Assembly: GCA_905203765.1 (NCBI GenBank)
Contig: CAJKXC010000087.1
Coordinates: 1-7,752, forward strand
Source: an uncultured Bacteroides sp.
GTDB taxonomy: Bacteria; Bacteroidota; Bacteroidia; Bacteroidales; Bacteroidaceae
Direction of reading: 5' to 3'
DNA length: 7,752 nucleotides
A program made the position numbers and the translations under genes. This document shows, in pieces, positions 1 to 5,981 of the stretch. Below the pieces are notes generated by a model. The model worked only from the letters and a program-made list of their open reading frames with translations, ran no database searches and was not told the origin of the DNA. Each line of letters begins with the position of its first letter. The stretch's first letter is position 1.

Positions 1-143
1 CTGAATTCCATCCGGGTAACAACATCGGTATGGGTAAAGACCACACTCTTTTCGCTTTGGTAGACGGAACTGTACAGTTCAAGGTAGGTAAGGCAGATAG
101 ACGCTCTATCTCGGTTATTCCTGCTGAAAAGACAGAAGCATAA
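1..143 (+). CDS. rpmA: 50S ribosomal protein L27, 3' part
   Basis: This is the C-terminal end of bacterial ribosomal protein L27, a component of the large ribosomal subunit near the peptidyl-transferase centre. The reading frame starts at base 3 and gives 46 residues before the TAA at 141-143. It contains the family signature FHPGNNIGMGKDHTLFALVDG, here with IGMGKDH where many bacteria have VGRGGDD, followed by VQFKVGKADRRSISV. The N-terminal part lies outside the window. A strong intrinsic terminator follows 22 bases after the stop, so serS downstream is probably a separate transcription unit. Identification is by recognised motif and is very secure. Confidence 0.96.
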   Translation, partial: EFHPGNNIGMGKDHTLFALVDGTVQFKVGKADRRSISVIPAEKTEA

Positions 144-165
144 GTTTCCGAACAAGAAATAAAGA

Positions 166-204
166 AAAGGGATGCAATCCGCAGGGTTGCATCCCTTTCT
201 TTTT
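166..204 (+). terminator. rho-independent terminator of rpmA
   Basis: A 15-bp stem pairs 166-180 with 184-198 (AAAGGGATGCAATCC with GGGTTGCATCCCTTT, one G-T wobble) across a 3-base GCA loop. A T-rich run follows directly (CTTTTT, 199-204). It closes the ribosomal-protein transcript. Confidence 0.93.
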
Positions 205-275
205 AAAGCAAGGCTTATTCAAGAATGATATATTCTTATTATTTTATGCTGTTTATCATATGTTTTTCGTATAAC

Positions 276-309
276 TTCGTACAACAAAGAAGCATTTTCT
301 CTATCTTTG
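276..309 (+). promoter_or_regulatory. predicted serS promoter
   Basis: TATCTTTG at 302-309 is a perfect match to the Bacteroidota -7 box TAnnTTTG. The -33 box is weaker: TTCG at 276-279, 22 bp upstream. Transcription would start near 316, giving a leader of about 30 A-rich bases before the ATG at 345. No T-box, riboswitch or attenuator structure is visible in the leader. The rest of 205-275 is AT-rich and holds nothing else I can support. Confidence 0.65.
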
Positions 310-344
310 CAGCACTTTAAGAATCATAAAAACAAGTATAAGAT

Positions 345-1619
345 ATGCTTACTATCAAACAAATTACAGAAAACACCGACGCGGTGATCCGCGGTCTGGA
401 GAAGAAGCACTTCAAGAATGCCCAGGAAACCATCGGCCAAGTACTTGAAGCCAACGACAAACGACGTAGCACCCAAACCCTATTAGATAAGAACCTCGCT
501 GAGGTAAACTCACTCTCCAAATCCATCGGCCAGCTGATGAAAGAAGGAAAGAAAGAGGAAGCGGAAGCCGCCAAGAACCGTGTGGCCGAACTGAAAGAAG
601 CCAACAAAGAGCTTCAAGCCGACATGGACCGGGCTGCCGAAGACATGCAGACCCTGCTCTATACCATCCCCAACATTCCCTATGACAGCGTACCCGAAGG
701 CGTAGGCGCCGACGACAACGTGGTAGAGAAAATGGGCGGCATGGAAACCGAACTGCCCAAAGATGCCCTTCCCCACTGGGAACTGGCCAAGAAATACGAT
801 TTGATAGACTTCGACCTGGGTGTGAAAATCACCGGTGCAGGTTTCCCCGTATATAAAGGTAAAGGTGCGCAACTGCAACGTGCCCTCATCAACTTCTTCC
901 TGGACGAGGCACGCAAGTCCGGCTACATGGAAATAATGCCGCCCACTGTGGTGAATGCCGCTTCGGGCTACGGCACAGGACAGTTGCCCGACAAAGAAGG
1001 ACAAATGTACCACTGCGAAGTAGACGACTTGTACCTGATTCCGACTGCCGAAGTTCCGGTGACGAACATCTACCGCGATGTTATCCTGGACGAGAAGCAG
1101 CTTCCTATCAAGAACTGTGCCTACACTCAGTGTTTCCGCCGCGAGGCCGGCTCCTACGGTAAGGACGTGCGCGGACTGAACCGTCTGCACGAGTTCTCCA
1201 AAGTAGAGTTGGTACGTATTGACAAACCGGAACACAGCAAGCAGTCACACCAGGAAATGCTGGACCACGTAGAAGGATTACTCCAGAAACTGGAACTGCC
1301 CTACCGCATCCTGCGCCTTTGTGGTGGCGACATGAGTTTCACCGCCGCCCTCTGCTTCGACTTCGAGGTTTATTCCGAAGCGCAGAAGCGCTGGTTGGAA
1401 GTAAGTTCCGTATCCAACTTCGACACTTATCAAGCCAATCGTCTGAAGTGCCGCTACCGCACCGCAGAGAAGAAAACCGAGCTTTGCCATACGCTGAACG
1501 GCTCCGCCCTCGCCCTGCCCCGCATCGTTGCCGCACTGCTGGAGAATAACCAGACTCCCGAAGGTATCCGCATTCCGAAAGCGCTGGTGCCGTATACGGG
1601 ATTTGAAATGATAGACTAA
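345..1619 (+). CDS. serS: seryl-tRNA synthetase
   Basis: This class II aminoacyl-tRNA synthetase activates serine with ATP and charges tRNA-Ser, and can also charge tRNA-Sec where present; it is cytoplasmic and homodimeric. The 424 residues match the usual bacterial length. Residues about 1-110 form the charged N-terminal helical hairpin (two-stranded coiled coil) that contacts the long variable arm of tRNA-Ser. The catalytic core shows the motif 1 region GYMEIMPPTVVN (193-204), the serine-binding TAE loop (234-236), motif 2 FRREAGS (264-270), and motif 3 GSALALPRIVAALLENNQ (386-403). The ATG at 345 sits about 30 bases after the predicted transcription start and gives the expected N terminus MLTIKQI. 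It is monocistronic: a terminator lies on either side and the next gene is convergent. No defects are seen. Confidence 0.98.
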   Translation: MLTIKQITENTDAVIRGLEKKHFKNAQETIGQVLEANDKRRSTQTLLDKNLAEVNSLSKSIGQLMKEGKKEEAEAAKNRVAELKEANKELQADMDRAAEDMQTLLYTIPNIPYDSVPEGVGADDNVVEKMGGMETELPKDALPHWELAKKYDLIDFDLGVKITGAGFPVYKGKGAQLQRALINFFLDEARKSGYMEIMPPTVVNAASGYGTGQLPDKEGQMYHCEVDDLYLIPTAEVPVTNIYRDVILDEKQLPIKNCAYTQCFRREAGSYGKDVRGLNRLHEFSKVELVRIDKPEHSKQSHQEMLDHVEGLLQKLELPYRILRLCGGDMSFTAALCFDFEVYSEAQKRWLEVSSVSNFDTYQANRLKCRYRTAEKKTELCHTLNGSALALPRIVAALLENNQTPEGIRIPKALVPYTGFEMID

Positions 1620-1634
1620 AATTCAGAAGATATA

Positions 1635-1672
1635 AAAAGAAAGAGGTGTGCCGCGGTACACCTCTTTCTTTT
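1635..1672. terminator. bidirectional terminator between serS and the response regulator
   Basis: A 16-bp stem pairs 1635-1650 with 1657-1672 (core AAAGAGGTGT/ACACCTCTTT, one G-T wobble) around a 6-base CCGCGG loop. The outer stem is A-rich on the left and T-rich on the right, so it can end transcripts in both directions. It lies 15 bases after the serS stop and 9 bases after the convergent regulator's stop at 1682. Confidence 0.9.
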
Positions 1673-1681
1673 ATTCCTTTC

Positions 1682-2386
1682 TTACAACGTATTCTTCAAT
1701 ATCCGCGCAAACACTTCTTCGCGGAAGTTACGGGCTACGGGGATGGTATGTTGCCTGACTATGATTTGATTGCCGTCTATCATATCAATCTTGTTCAGAT
1801 TAATAAGGTAGGATTTGTGTACTTGCAGGAAGAGCCCTTTGGGGAGCGCTTCTATCATACGCTTCATGGTGGAACGCACCAGTAACTTCGCACTCTCCGT
1901 ATAGATGCAGACATAATTCTCCAAACCCTCTACCACAAGGATGTTTTTGAAATGCACCTTGTGCATCTGGCGGTCGGAACGGACAAAGATGAAATCCGTA
2001 TCTTCCTCTTCCTGCCGTTCCTCTTGCAGCAGCAGACCGTGTACCTTGTTCACTGCTTTCAGAAAGCGGTCGAACGAGAACGGTTTTAACAGGTAATCCG
2101 CCACATCGAGCTCGTAACCTTTCAGCGCATACTGTTCGTAGGCAGAAGTGATGATGACGTGCGGCGGATGGGCAAGGGATGCCAGCAACTCGAGCCCGGA
2201 GAGATAAGGCATCTCGATATCCAGGAACAACAAATCCGGCTGTTCGGTCTGCAAAAGGGCATTCAGTTGCATCGCGTCTTCGCACACTGCCGTCAGGGTC
2301 AGGAAATCCACTTTCTCCACGTAGCGCCGCAACCCTTCGCAAGCGGTAGGTTCATCGTCGGTTATCACACATTTTATCTGCATCAT
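1682..2386 (-). CDS. LytTR-family response regulator
   Basis: This 234-residue two-component response regulator is expected to be phosphorylated by the adjacent kinase and to bind DNA. Residues 1-120 are a receiver (REC) domain: acidic pocket D10-D11-E12, phospho-acceptor D56 in FLDIEMP, switch T80 in IITSAY, and K101 in the LLKPF motif. Residues about 132-230 are a LytTR DNA-binding domain, recognisable from DFIFVRSD, ILVVEGLENYVCIYT, FLQVHKSYLINLNKI and IPVARNFREEV. LytTR domains bind direct repeats roughly two helical turns apart. It is the last gene of the operon: its ATG begins one base after the kinase TAG, and a second in-frame ATG follows at once (MM), so translation is probably coupled. 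All key residues are present. Family assignment is certain; the target genes are inferred. Confidence 0.95.
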   Translation of the reverse strand: MMQIKCVITDDEPTACEGLRRYVEKVDFLTLTAVCEDAMQLNALLQTEQPDLLFLDIEMPYLSGLELLASLAHPPHVIITSAYEQYALKGYELDVADYLLKPFSFDRFLKAVNKVHGLLLQEERQEEEDTDFIFVRSDRQMHKVHFKNILVVEGLENYVCIYTESAKLLVRSTMKRMIEALPKGLFLQVHKSYLINLNKIDMIDGNQIIVRQHTIPVARNFREEVFARILKNTL

Positions 2387-2387
2387 G

Positions 2388-3401
2388 CTATAATTTTATC
2401 ATAAGTTTCACCGTAAACAATGTCTCTTCCTTATTTATATCCAGTACATAACGTCCGGGATAAAGCAACTCCAGCCGACGCTTCAGGTTCTCGATGCCGA
2501 TGCCTTGCTTCTTCTTCGGTTGCACCACCGATTCCGGAACAGAGTTCTCGACAAAGAAGTGCAATTCGTCATCTTTCAGCCGCAGCTCTATGGTTATAAA
2601 ATACTCCCCACCCACATACTTGAAGGCATTCTCCACCAACGGCACAAACAGCAACGGATAGATCTCACATTCTTCCGGTATCTCGTCGAAGTGTACCTGC
2701 AACTGCAAGCGTTTCGTGGCACGGAGTTTACAAAGGCTGATGTATTGCTTCAGGTAATCGGCTTCGACACGCACCCGTACTTTTTCACCGTCATTATACA
2801 GTTGGTAACGAAGTAATTCCGACAGTTGTTCCAGCGTACGCCGCGGCGCCTCGTTCTTCTCGTCTATCTGAAAATACACCGTGTTGAGCACATTGAAGAG
2901 GAAGTGCGGATGATACTGTGCTTTCAGGAACTTCAACTCCGTTTGAAGCTGGTCGTTCTTTATCTTCTCCAATTGCAGGCGCTGGGCCTCATTCTCCTTT
3001 TGTACCAGCTGATTGCGCAGAAACCCATAAAAGAAACCGGACAGCAGGATTGTAACCACCATTGGAATAGGGACATCGTAAAGATCAAGCTCCACACCCA
3101 TCAACAGGCGGATAATCCACATCGTCACAAGGCACCAGAGCGGAGCTCCCAAAACAACCGCCCCGTACTCTCTCCACCATGGCAACCTCTTCCGCCGGCA
3201 GATGTGAAGCCAACGTTTCAAGGCAAACACTGCCGGATAAGATACCACAAGCACGGTCAGCACGTCTTTCAACATGAAACCCAAAGCATTCCCTTCCCAG
3301 TAGAATTCACGTCTCGGAATATCATTTGCCACGCGAACACATAAGAAAAGAATTACGCCGAACCCTGCCGGCACCAGCCATTTACTCCAATTTCTGTCCA
3401 T
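2388..3401 (-). CDS. membrane histidine kinase, LytS/PF06580 type
   Basis: This 337-residue sensor kinase pairs with the response regulator encoded directly downstream. The N terminus has four hydrophobic segments at about 8-25, 42-62, 81-101 and 110-128, with only short loops between them, so there is no periplasmic sensor domain; sensing probably happens within the membrane or via a partner. A charged helix (about 132-160) leads to the His_kinase motif QYHPHFLFN (162-170), whose conserved phospho-acceptor is H166 in PHFLFN. The ATPase domain has the N box PLVENAFKYV (E257, N258) and the glycine box GIGIENLKRRL (300-310). The ATG lies 5 bases after the barrel gene's stop and its TAG is one base before the regulator's ATG, so the three genes are co-transcribed and probably translationally coupled. 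The ligand cannot be told from sequence. Confidence 0.94.
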   Translation of the reverse strand: MDRNWSKWLVPAGFGVILFLCVRVANDIPRREFYWEGNALGFMLKDVLTVLVVSYPAVFALKRWLHICRRKRLPWWREYGAVVLGAPLWCLVTMWIIRLLMGVELDLYDVPIPMVVTILLSGFFYGFLRNQLVQKENEAQRLQLEKIKNDQLQTELKFLKAQYHPHFLFNVLNTVYFQIDEKNEAPRRTLEQLSELLRYQLYNDGEKVRVRVEADYLKQYISLCKLRATKRLQLQVHFDEIPEECEIYPLLFVPLVENAFKYVGGEYFITIELRLKDDELHFFVENSVPESVVQPKKKQGIGIENLKRRLELLYPGRYVLDINKEETLFTVKLMIKL

Positions 3402-3406
3402 AGTAA

Positions 3407-5548
3407 TTACAAATTTACTCTTTTTGTCTCATCCAGCCCATTTTTCCGCCTGCTTTCTTTCACTTCACTCCCCTTTTGGAAACGCCACGAAAAAGCAACG
3501 CCTATCACACGCTGACTGCTGTCGCCATGCGAAACCACATACGCCTTGGTACCAGCCGCCCGTATATTCACCCGTTCATTAGCGGTTCCGAAAATATCTT
3601 TGGCAAACAAGCTGACAGTTCCTTTGCCACGTAATATCTTTTTCTGAATACCGGCATTCACTTCCAATGTCGGATGCACGGTAGCCTGCCCGTAAGCCAT
3701 CCTGCCCCGATAGTTGGCGGACAGTTCCGCCGACCAGGCACGTGTAAACGTAAACTGGTTCATGCTGCTGACAAGGGGAGTAAGCAGATTGTTCCTCATC
3801 CTCTCACCCTGCTCCGTCCAACGATAACGGTTATAAAGCCCGATAGCCGTCAAGTGCATCTTCCACCAGGATGCCAGCGAAAGGTTGGCGGCATGGATGC
3901 GCAGCCCGGTCTGCACATAGGACGCAAGATTCTCGGGAGTGACATAGATACGCAAGTTATCCTGTATCTGATAAGTTTTCATAATGGCATCGTCAGTGTG
4001 CGAGAAGAAAAAGACGGTTTGCAGCCATTCATGGTGTACATACGCCAGCTCGATGTTGTCCGAGAATGACGGGCTCAGACGGGTATTACCGCCTTCATGC
4101 GTATAGTCGTCGAAGATATAGACAAAAGGATTCAAGTCCTGGTAATTGGGACGGGTAATGCGCCGGCTGTAAGAAAACTGAAAAGCACTTCCCCCTTCCA
4201 GCCCATACTGCACGGAACAGGTGGGAAACAGATGTACATAGTTCGTTGTGAACGACGAATCGCGCTGCACGGTATTCCCGCTCAATTCGCCATGCACACG
4301 GGTATGCTCCAACCTCAATCCCGCCGCGAACTTCAGGCGACGATGCTCATAACCGGCTTGCAGATAGGCGGCATTGATATTCTCATCGTAAACAAAACGG
4401 GAACCGAGCGAACCGTCCGCCTGCCAGCCCGACGGCACCGGGCGCAGGTAACCGGCATCATTGTCTATCTTGACGAAAGCGGATTTACCCCCGCCGTGCA
4501 GTTTCCATTGCTCGTTCAGCGGATAAGTCGCATCCGCTTGTCCGGCATAGATATGGATACGTCCCTGCATATCCCCCTTCAATGTATCGGGTTTGGAATA
4601 ATGTATGTACTGGAGTTCCGAACGGTCATAGCTGAAATAGTCAAAAGCAGCGGAAATCTCGCCGCCGTCTTTCCTGAGGCGATGCGTGAAGTTGGTTCCG
4701 GCAGAGAAGTTGTTCCAGTCGTTATCCAGATGACCGTCAGTCGTTTCCGGCCTTTCCGCTCCTTGCTTTTCGATGAGCATATCCGCATTTTCGGTTCTGT
4801 CGGACAAGTTACCATTCAACGATACGCCCCACACGGTGCGCGGATTGATGTAAAAGTCGCAACCGCCACGAAGATAATGCGAATGGGTACTCCGCCGCCG
4901 GTAAGAGGATTGCCGCATCCGCCCATCTCCGTTGAAGGCACGGTCGATGTCCAGGTCTATCGTCTGATTTCCCTGATAATAGGAATAGGTCAGAAAGAAA
5001 TTAAACTTATCCTGCCTCAGGTTCATGGAAGCGCTGCCATATCCGCCACCGCCCGAGCGGCCGAGAGTGCCGTTGCCGTTCAAGGCGAGATTCATGCCGC
5101 GCAGCTTTATCTTGCGGGTACGGATGTCAATCATGCCAGTACTTCCCGCCGCATCATAGCGCGCGGAAGGTTGGGTGATAAGGTCTATCTTATCGGCATT
5201 CGTGGCGGGAGTGGAACGCAACAGGTTCACCAGTTCTTCACCGGACAGATAAGTCGGTTTGCCGTCCAGCAGCACCTGTACCCCACCCTTTCCATTCAGC
5301 AGGATGCCGCCTTTGGAGTCAATCATCACTCCCGGCAAAGAAGAAAGCACGTCGTAAAGGCTGCCCGTGCTTTGAGTGATAGATGCATCCATCCGGTACG
5401 TGGTCTTTCCGGCGGACATCTCCACCAACGGAAGCTTGGCGGTTACTACGATTTCCCCTAAACGCTGGTCGGCGATAGTGTCTTGCTGTGCCCTGCCAAC
5501 CAAAGGCATACTTAATAAGAAGATTCCCAAAAATACTTTTGTACACAT
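3407..5548 (-). CDS. outer-membrane TonB-dependent-type plug/beta-barrel protein
   Basis: This is a predicted 713-residue outer-membrane protein of the beta-barrel family related to PF14905, first gene of the operon with the kinase and regulator. Residues 1-20 are a signal peptide (MCTKVFLGIFLLSMPLVGRA, then QQD). A TonB-box-like EIVVTA follows at 32-37, then a plug domain at about 48-145 with LPGVMID, VQVLLDGKPTYLSGEEL and GSTGMIDIRTRK. The rest, to about residue 690, is alternating aromatic/polar barrel strands, for example FNFFLTYSYYQGN and FQFSYSRRITRPNYQDLNPF. The N-terminal carboxypeptidase-like domain common in Bacteroides SusC proteins is absent, and no SusD partner is encoded here. 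The final aromatic strand (VIGVAFSWRF) is followed by a 23-residue charged tail. The frame stays open to an ATG at 5623, but I chose 5548 because the promoter lies between the two ATGs and a signal peptide starts exactly here. Substrate is unknown. Confidence 0.9.
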   Translation of the reverse strand: MCTKVFLGIFLLSMPLVGRAQQDTIADQRLGEIVVTAKLPLVEMSAGKTTYRMDASITQSTGSLYDVLSSLPGVMIDSKGGILLNGKGGVQVLLDGKPTYLSGEELVNLLRSTPATNADKIDLITQPSARYDAAGSTGMIDIRTRKIKLRGMNLALNGNGTLGRSGGGGYGSASMNLRQDKFNFFLTYSYYQGNQTIDLDIDRAFNGDGRMRQSSYRRRSTHSHYLRGGCDFYINPRTVWGVSLNGNLSDRTENADMLIEKQGAERPETTDGHLDNDWNNFSAGTNFTHRLRKDGGEISAAFDYFSYDRSELQYIHYSKPDTLKGDMQGRIHIYAGQADATYPLNEQWKLHGGGKSAFVKIDNDAGYLRPVPSGWQADGSLGSRFVYDENINAAYLQAGYEHRRLKFAAGLRLEHTRVHGELSGNTVQRDSSFTTNYVHLFPTCSVQYGLEGGSAFQFSYSRRITRPNYQDLNPFVYIFDDYTHEGGNTRLSPSFSDNIELAYVHHEWLQTVFFFSHTDDAIMKTYQIQDNLRIYVTPENLASYVQTGLRIHAANLSLASWWKMHLTAIGLYNRYRWTEQGERMRNNLLTPLVSSMNQFTFTRAWSAELSANYRGRMAYGQATVHPTLEVNAGIQKKILRGKGTVSLFAKDIFGTANERVNIRAAGTKAYVVSHGDSSQRVIGVAFSWRFQKGSEVKESRRKNGLDETKRVNL

Positions 5549-5568
5549 AGTCTCTTGTTTTTTTGTTC

Positions 5569-5600
5569 CAAAAGTAGGGAAGGGAAGCAAAGCGGACAAA
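5569..5600 (-). promoter_or_regulatory. predicted promoter of the barrel-kinase-regulator operon
   Basis: On the minus strand TTTG (5600-5597) is followed after exactly 20 bp by TACTTTTG (5576-5569), a full match to the Bacteroidota TTTG/TAnnTTTG promoter. Transcription would start near 5562, giving a short A-rich leader of about 14 bases before the ATG at 5548. This rules out the upstream in-frame ATG at 5623 as the start. Confidence 0.8.
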
Positions 5601-5605
5601 TTAGA

Positions 5606-5638
5606 GTGACGAAGGGAAGGCAACCGGTGACAAACGGT
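5606..5638 (-). promoter_or_regulatory. candidate LytTR-type operator upstream of the operon promoter
   Basis: Read on the minus strand, ACCGTTTGTCAC (5638-5627) and TCCCTTCGTCAC (5617-5606) match at 9 of 12 positions and are 21 bp apart start to start. The first ten bases fit the LytTR half-site pattern [TA][AC][CA]GTTN[AG][TC]G, as I recall it, at 9/10 and 8/10. They also resemble the AlgR box ACCGTTCGTC. A weaker third box, TCCGCTTTGC (5596-5587), is another 21 bp on and lies between the -33 and -7 boxes. The pair ends 6 bp upstream of the -33 box, where an activator would sit. That the operon's own regulator binds here is inference. Confidence 0.45.
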
Positions 5639-5651
5639 ACAAAAACGTCCC

Positions 5652-5679
5652 GATGCTGCCTAAGCACAAATGATATGAT
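5652..5679. repeat. 28-bp imperfect direct repeat, left copy
   Basis: This block starts GATGCTGCC and matches 22 of 28 positions of the block at 5888-5915, in the same orientation. The two copies bracket the palindrome array. Whether they mark the edges of a mobile repeat or are duplicated binding sites is unknown. Confidence 0.6.
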
Positions 5680-5712
5680 ATTCTTCACTACGCTGAATGA
5701 CAGATGATATGC

Positions 5713-5863
5713 ACTGCAAAGTTGTTGCATATACTTTGCAGTGACGCTGCAAACCTTTTGCAGTAGCGCTGCAAACGTTTTGCAGTGACGCTGCAAACCT
5801 TTTGCAGTAGCGCTGCAAACGTTTTGCAGTGACACTGCAGACGTTTTGCAGTGGCGCTGCAGT
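5713..5863. repeat. 22-bp-period array of palindromes with about 14 half-sites
   Basis: Six 19-bp palindromes lie at 5735, 5757, 5779, 5801, 5823 and 5845 (period 22). The core is TTTGCAG-N5-CTGCAAA, with 3-bp gaps. Units alternate: odd units have centre TGACG and are followed by CCT (units 1 and 3), while units 2 and 4 have centre TAGCG and are followed by CGT. Units 5 and 6 are diverged (CTGCAGA, CTGCAGT). To the left are an isolated half-site CTGCAAA (5714-5720) and a degenerate one (5724-5730). Half-sites are 10 or 12 bp apart, so each turn of the helix carries one on the same face, in alternating orientation. The array lies between divergent promoters and upstream of both. It is not a CRISPR array, because the gaps are 3 bp and not unique. 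Function unknown. Confidence 0.9.
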
Positions 5864-5887
5864 CATAGTGCGTTAAGGCAAAGCCCT

Positions 5888-5915
5888 GATGCTGCCCGAA
5901 CACTAATTATACGAT
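5888..5915. repeat. 28-bp imperfect direct repeat, right copy
   Basis: This is the second copy of the block at 5652-5679 (22 of 28 identical, starting GATGCTGCC). It begins 24 bp after the last palindrome and its right end runs into the AT-rich iterons of the ATPase promoter. Confidence 0.6.
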
Positions 5916-5940
5916 TTGTATAATACAACTTGTATAATAC
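5899..5940 (+). promoter_or_regulatory. 14-bp iterons, candidate operator of the ATPase gene
   Basis: Three 14-bp units end at 5912, 5926 and 5940. The last two share an exact TTGTATAATAC, with the 9-bp palindrome GTATAATAC at 5918-5926 and 5932-5940. The first unit is degenerate and ends in TTATAC. The third copy overlaps the predicted -33 box, which suits a repressor or a close-contact activator. The binding protein is unknown. Confidence 0.5.
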
Positions 5941-5960
5941 GAAATAAATAATTAGCTTTG
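5929..5960 (+). promoter_or_regulatory. predicted promoter of the ATPase gene
   Basis: CTTG (5929-5932) is followed after 20 bp by TAGCTTTG (5953-5960), a full match to the -7 pattern TAnnTTTG. Transcription would start near 5967. A TTG that could open the frame at 5958 is part of the -7 box, so it cannot be the start codon of this transcript. Confidence 0.72.
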
Positions 5961-5981
5961 TACATCCAACGAATGTACGCC

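Noticed and set aside
271..283. Sequence resembling one 13-bp loxP arm (ATAACTTCGTACA, 12 of 13)
   Set aside because: There is no inverted partner arm or spacer. It falls in the AT-rich serS promoter region and is most likely chance.
205..344. T-box or attenuator controlling serS
   Set aside because: The leader from the predicted transcription start is only about 30 bases and has no T-box motif or hairpin; tRNA-sensing T-boxes are also not typical of this phylum.
510..1235. 241-residue frame antisense to serS, and other shorter frames opposite or inside the seven genes
   Set aside because: All overlap well-identified genes, show no family features and lack promoters; they are shadows.
4097..5461. 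454-residue open frame on the plus strand, antisense to the barrel gene
   Set aside because: It lies wholly opposite a gene with clear signal peptide, plug and barrel features. It has no promoter and no recognisable domain. Long antisense frames are common opposite genes of this codon usage.
5735..5863. CRISPR array
   Set aside because: The gaps between units are 3 bp and only two kinds (CCT, CGT); there are no unique spacers, leader or cas genes.
5735..5863. Stack of transcription terminators or a structured RNA
   Set aside because: The array lies upstream of both divergent promoters, has no T runs after the palindromes, and no convincing promoter reads into it. A small RNA cannot be excluded.
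5735..5863. The palindrome half-sites as additional LytTR sites (AACGTT at unit junctions, about 22-bp period)
   Set aside because: Only the first six bases fit the LytTR pattern and only at some junctions. The inverted symmetry of the array is unlike the direct repeats LytTR proteins use.
5512..5903. Three overlapping minus-strand frames through the array, giving repetitive Cys/Lys/Gln/Ala peptides
   Set aside because: A 22-bp period is not a multiple of 3, so a stop-free repeat is open in all three frames at once. The peptides are a by-product of the DNA repeat. One frame also overlaps the barrel gene and its promoter.
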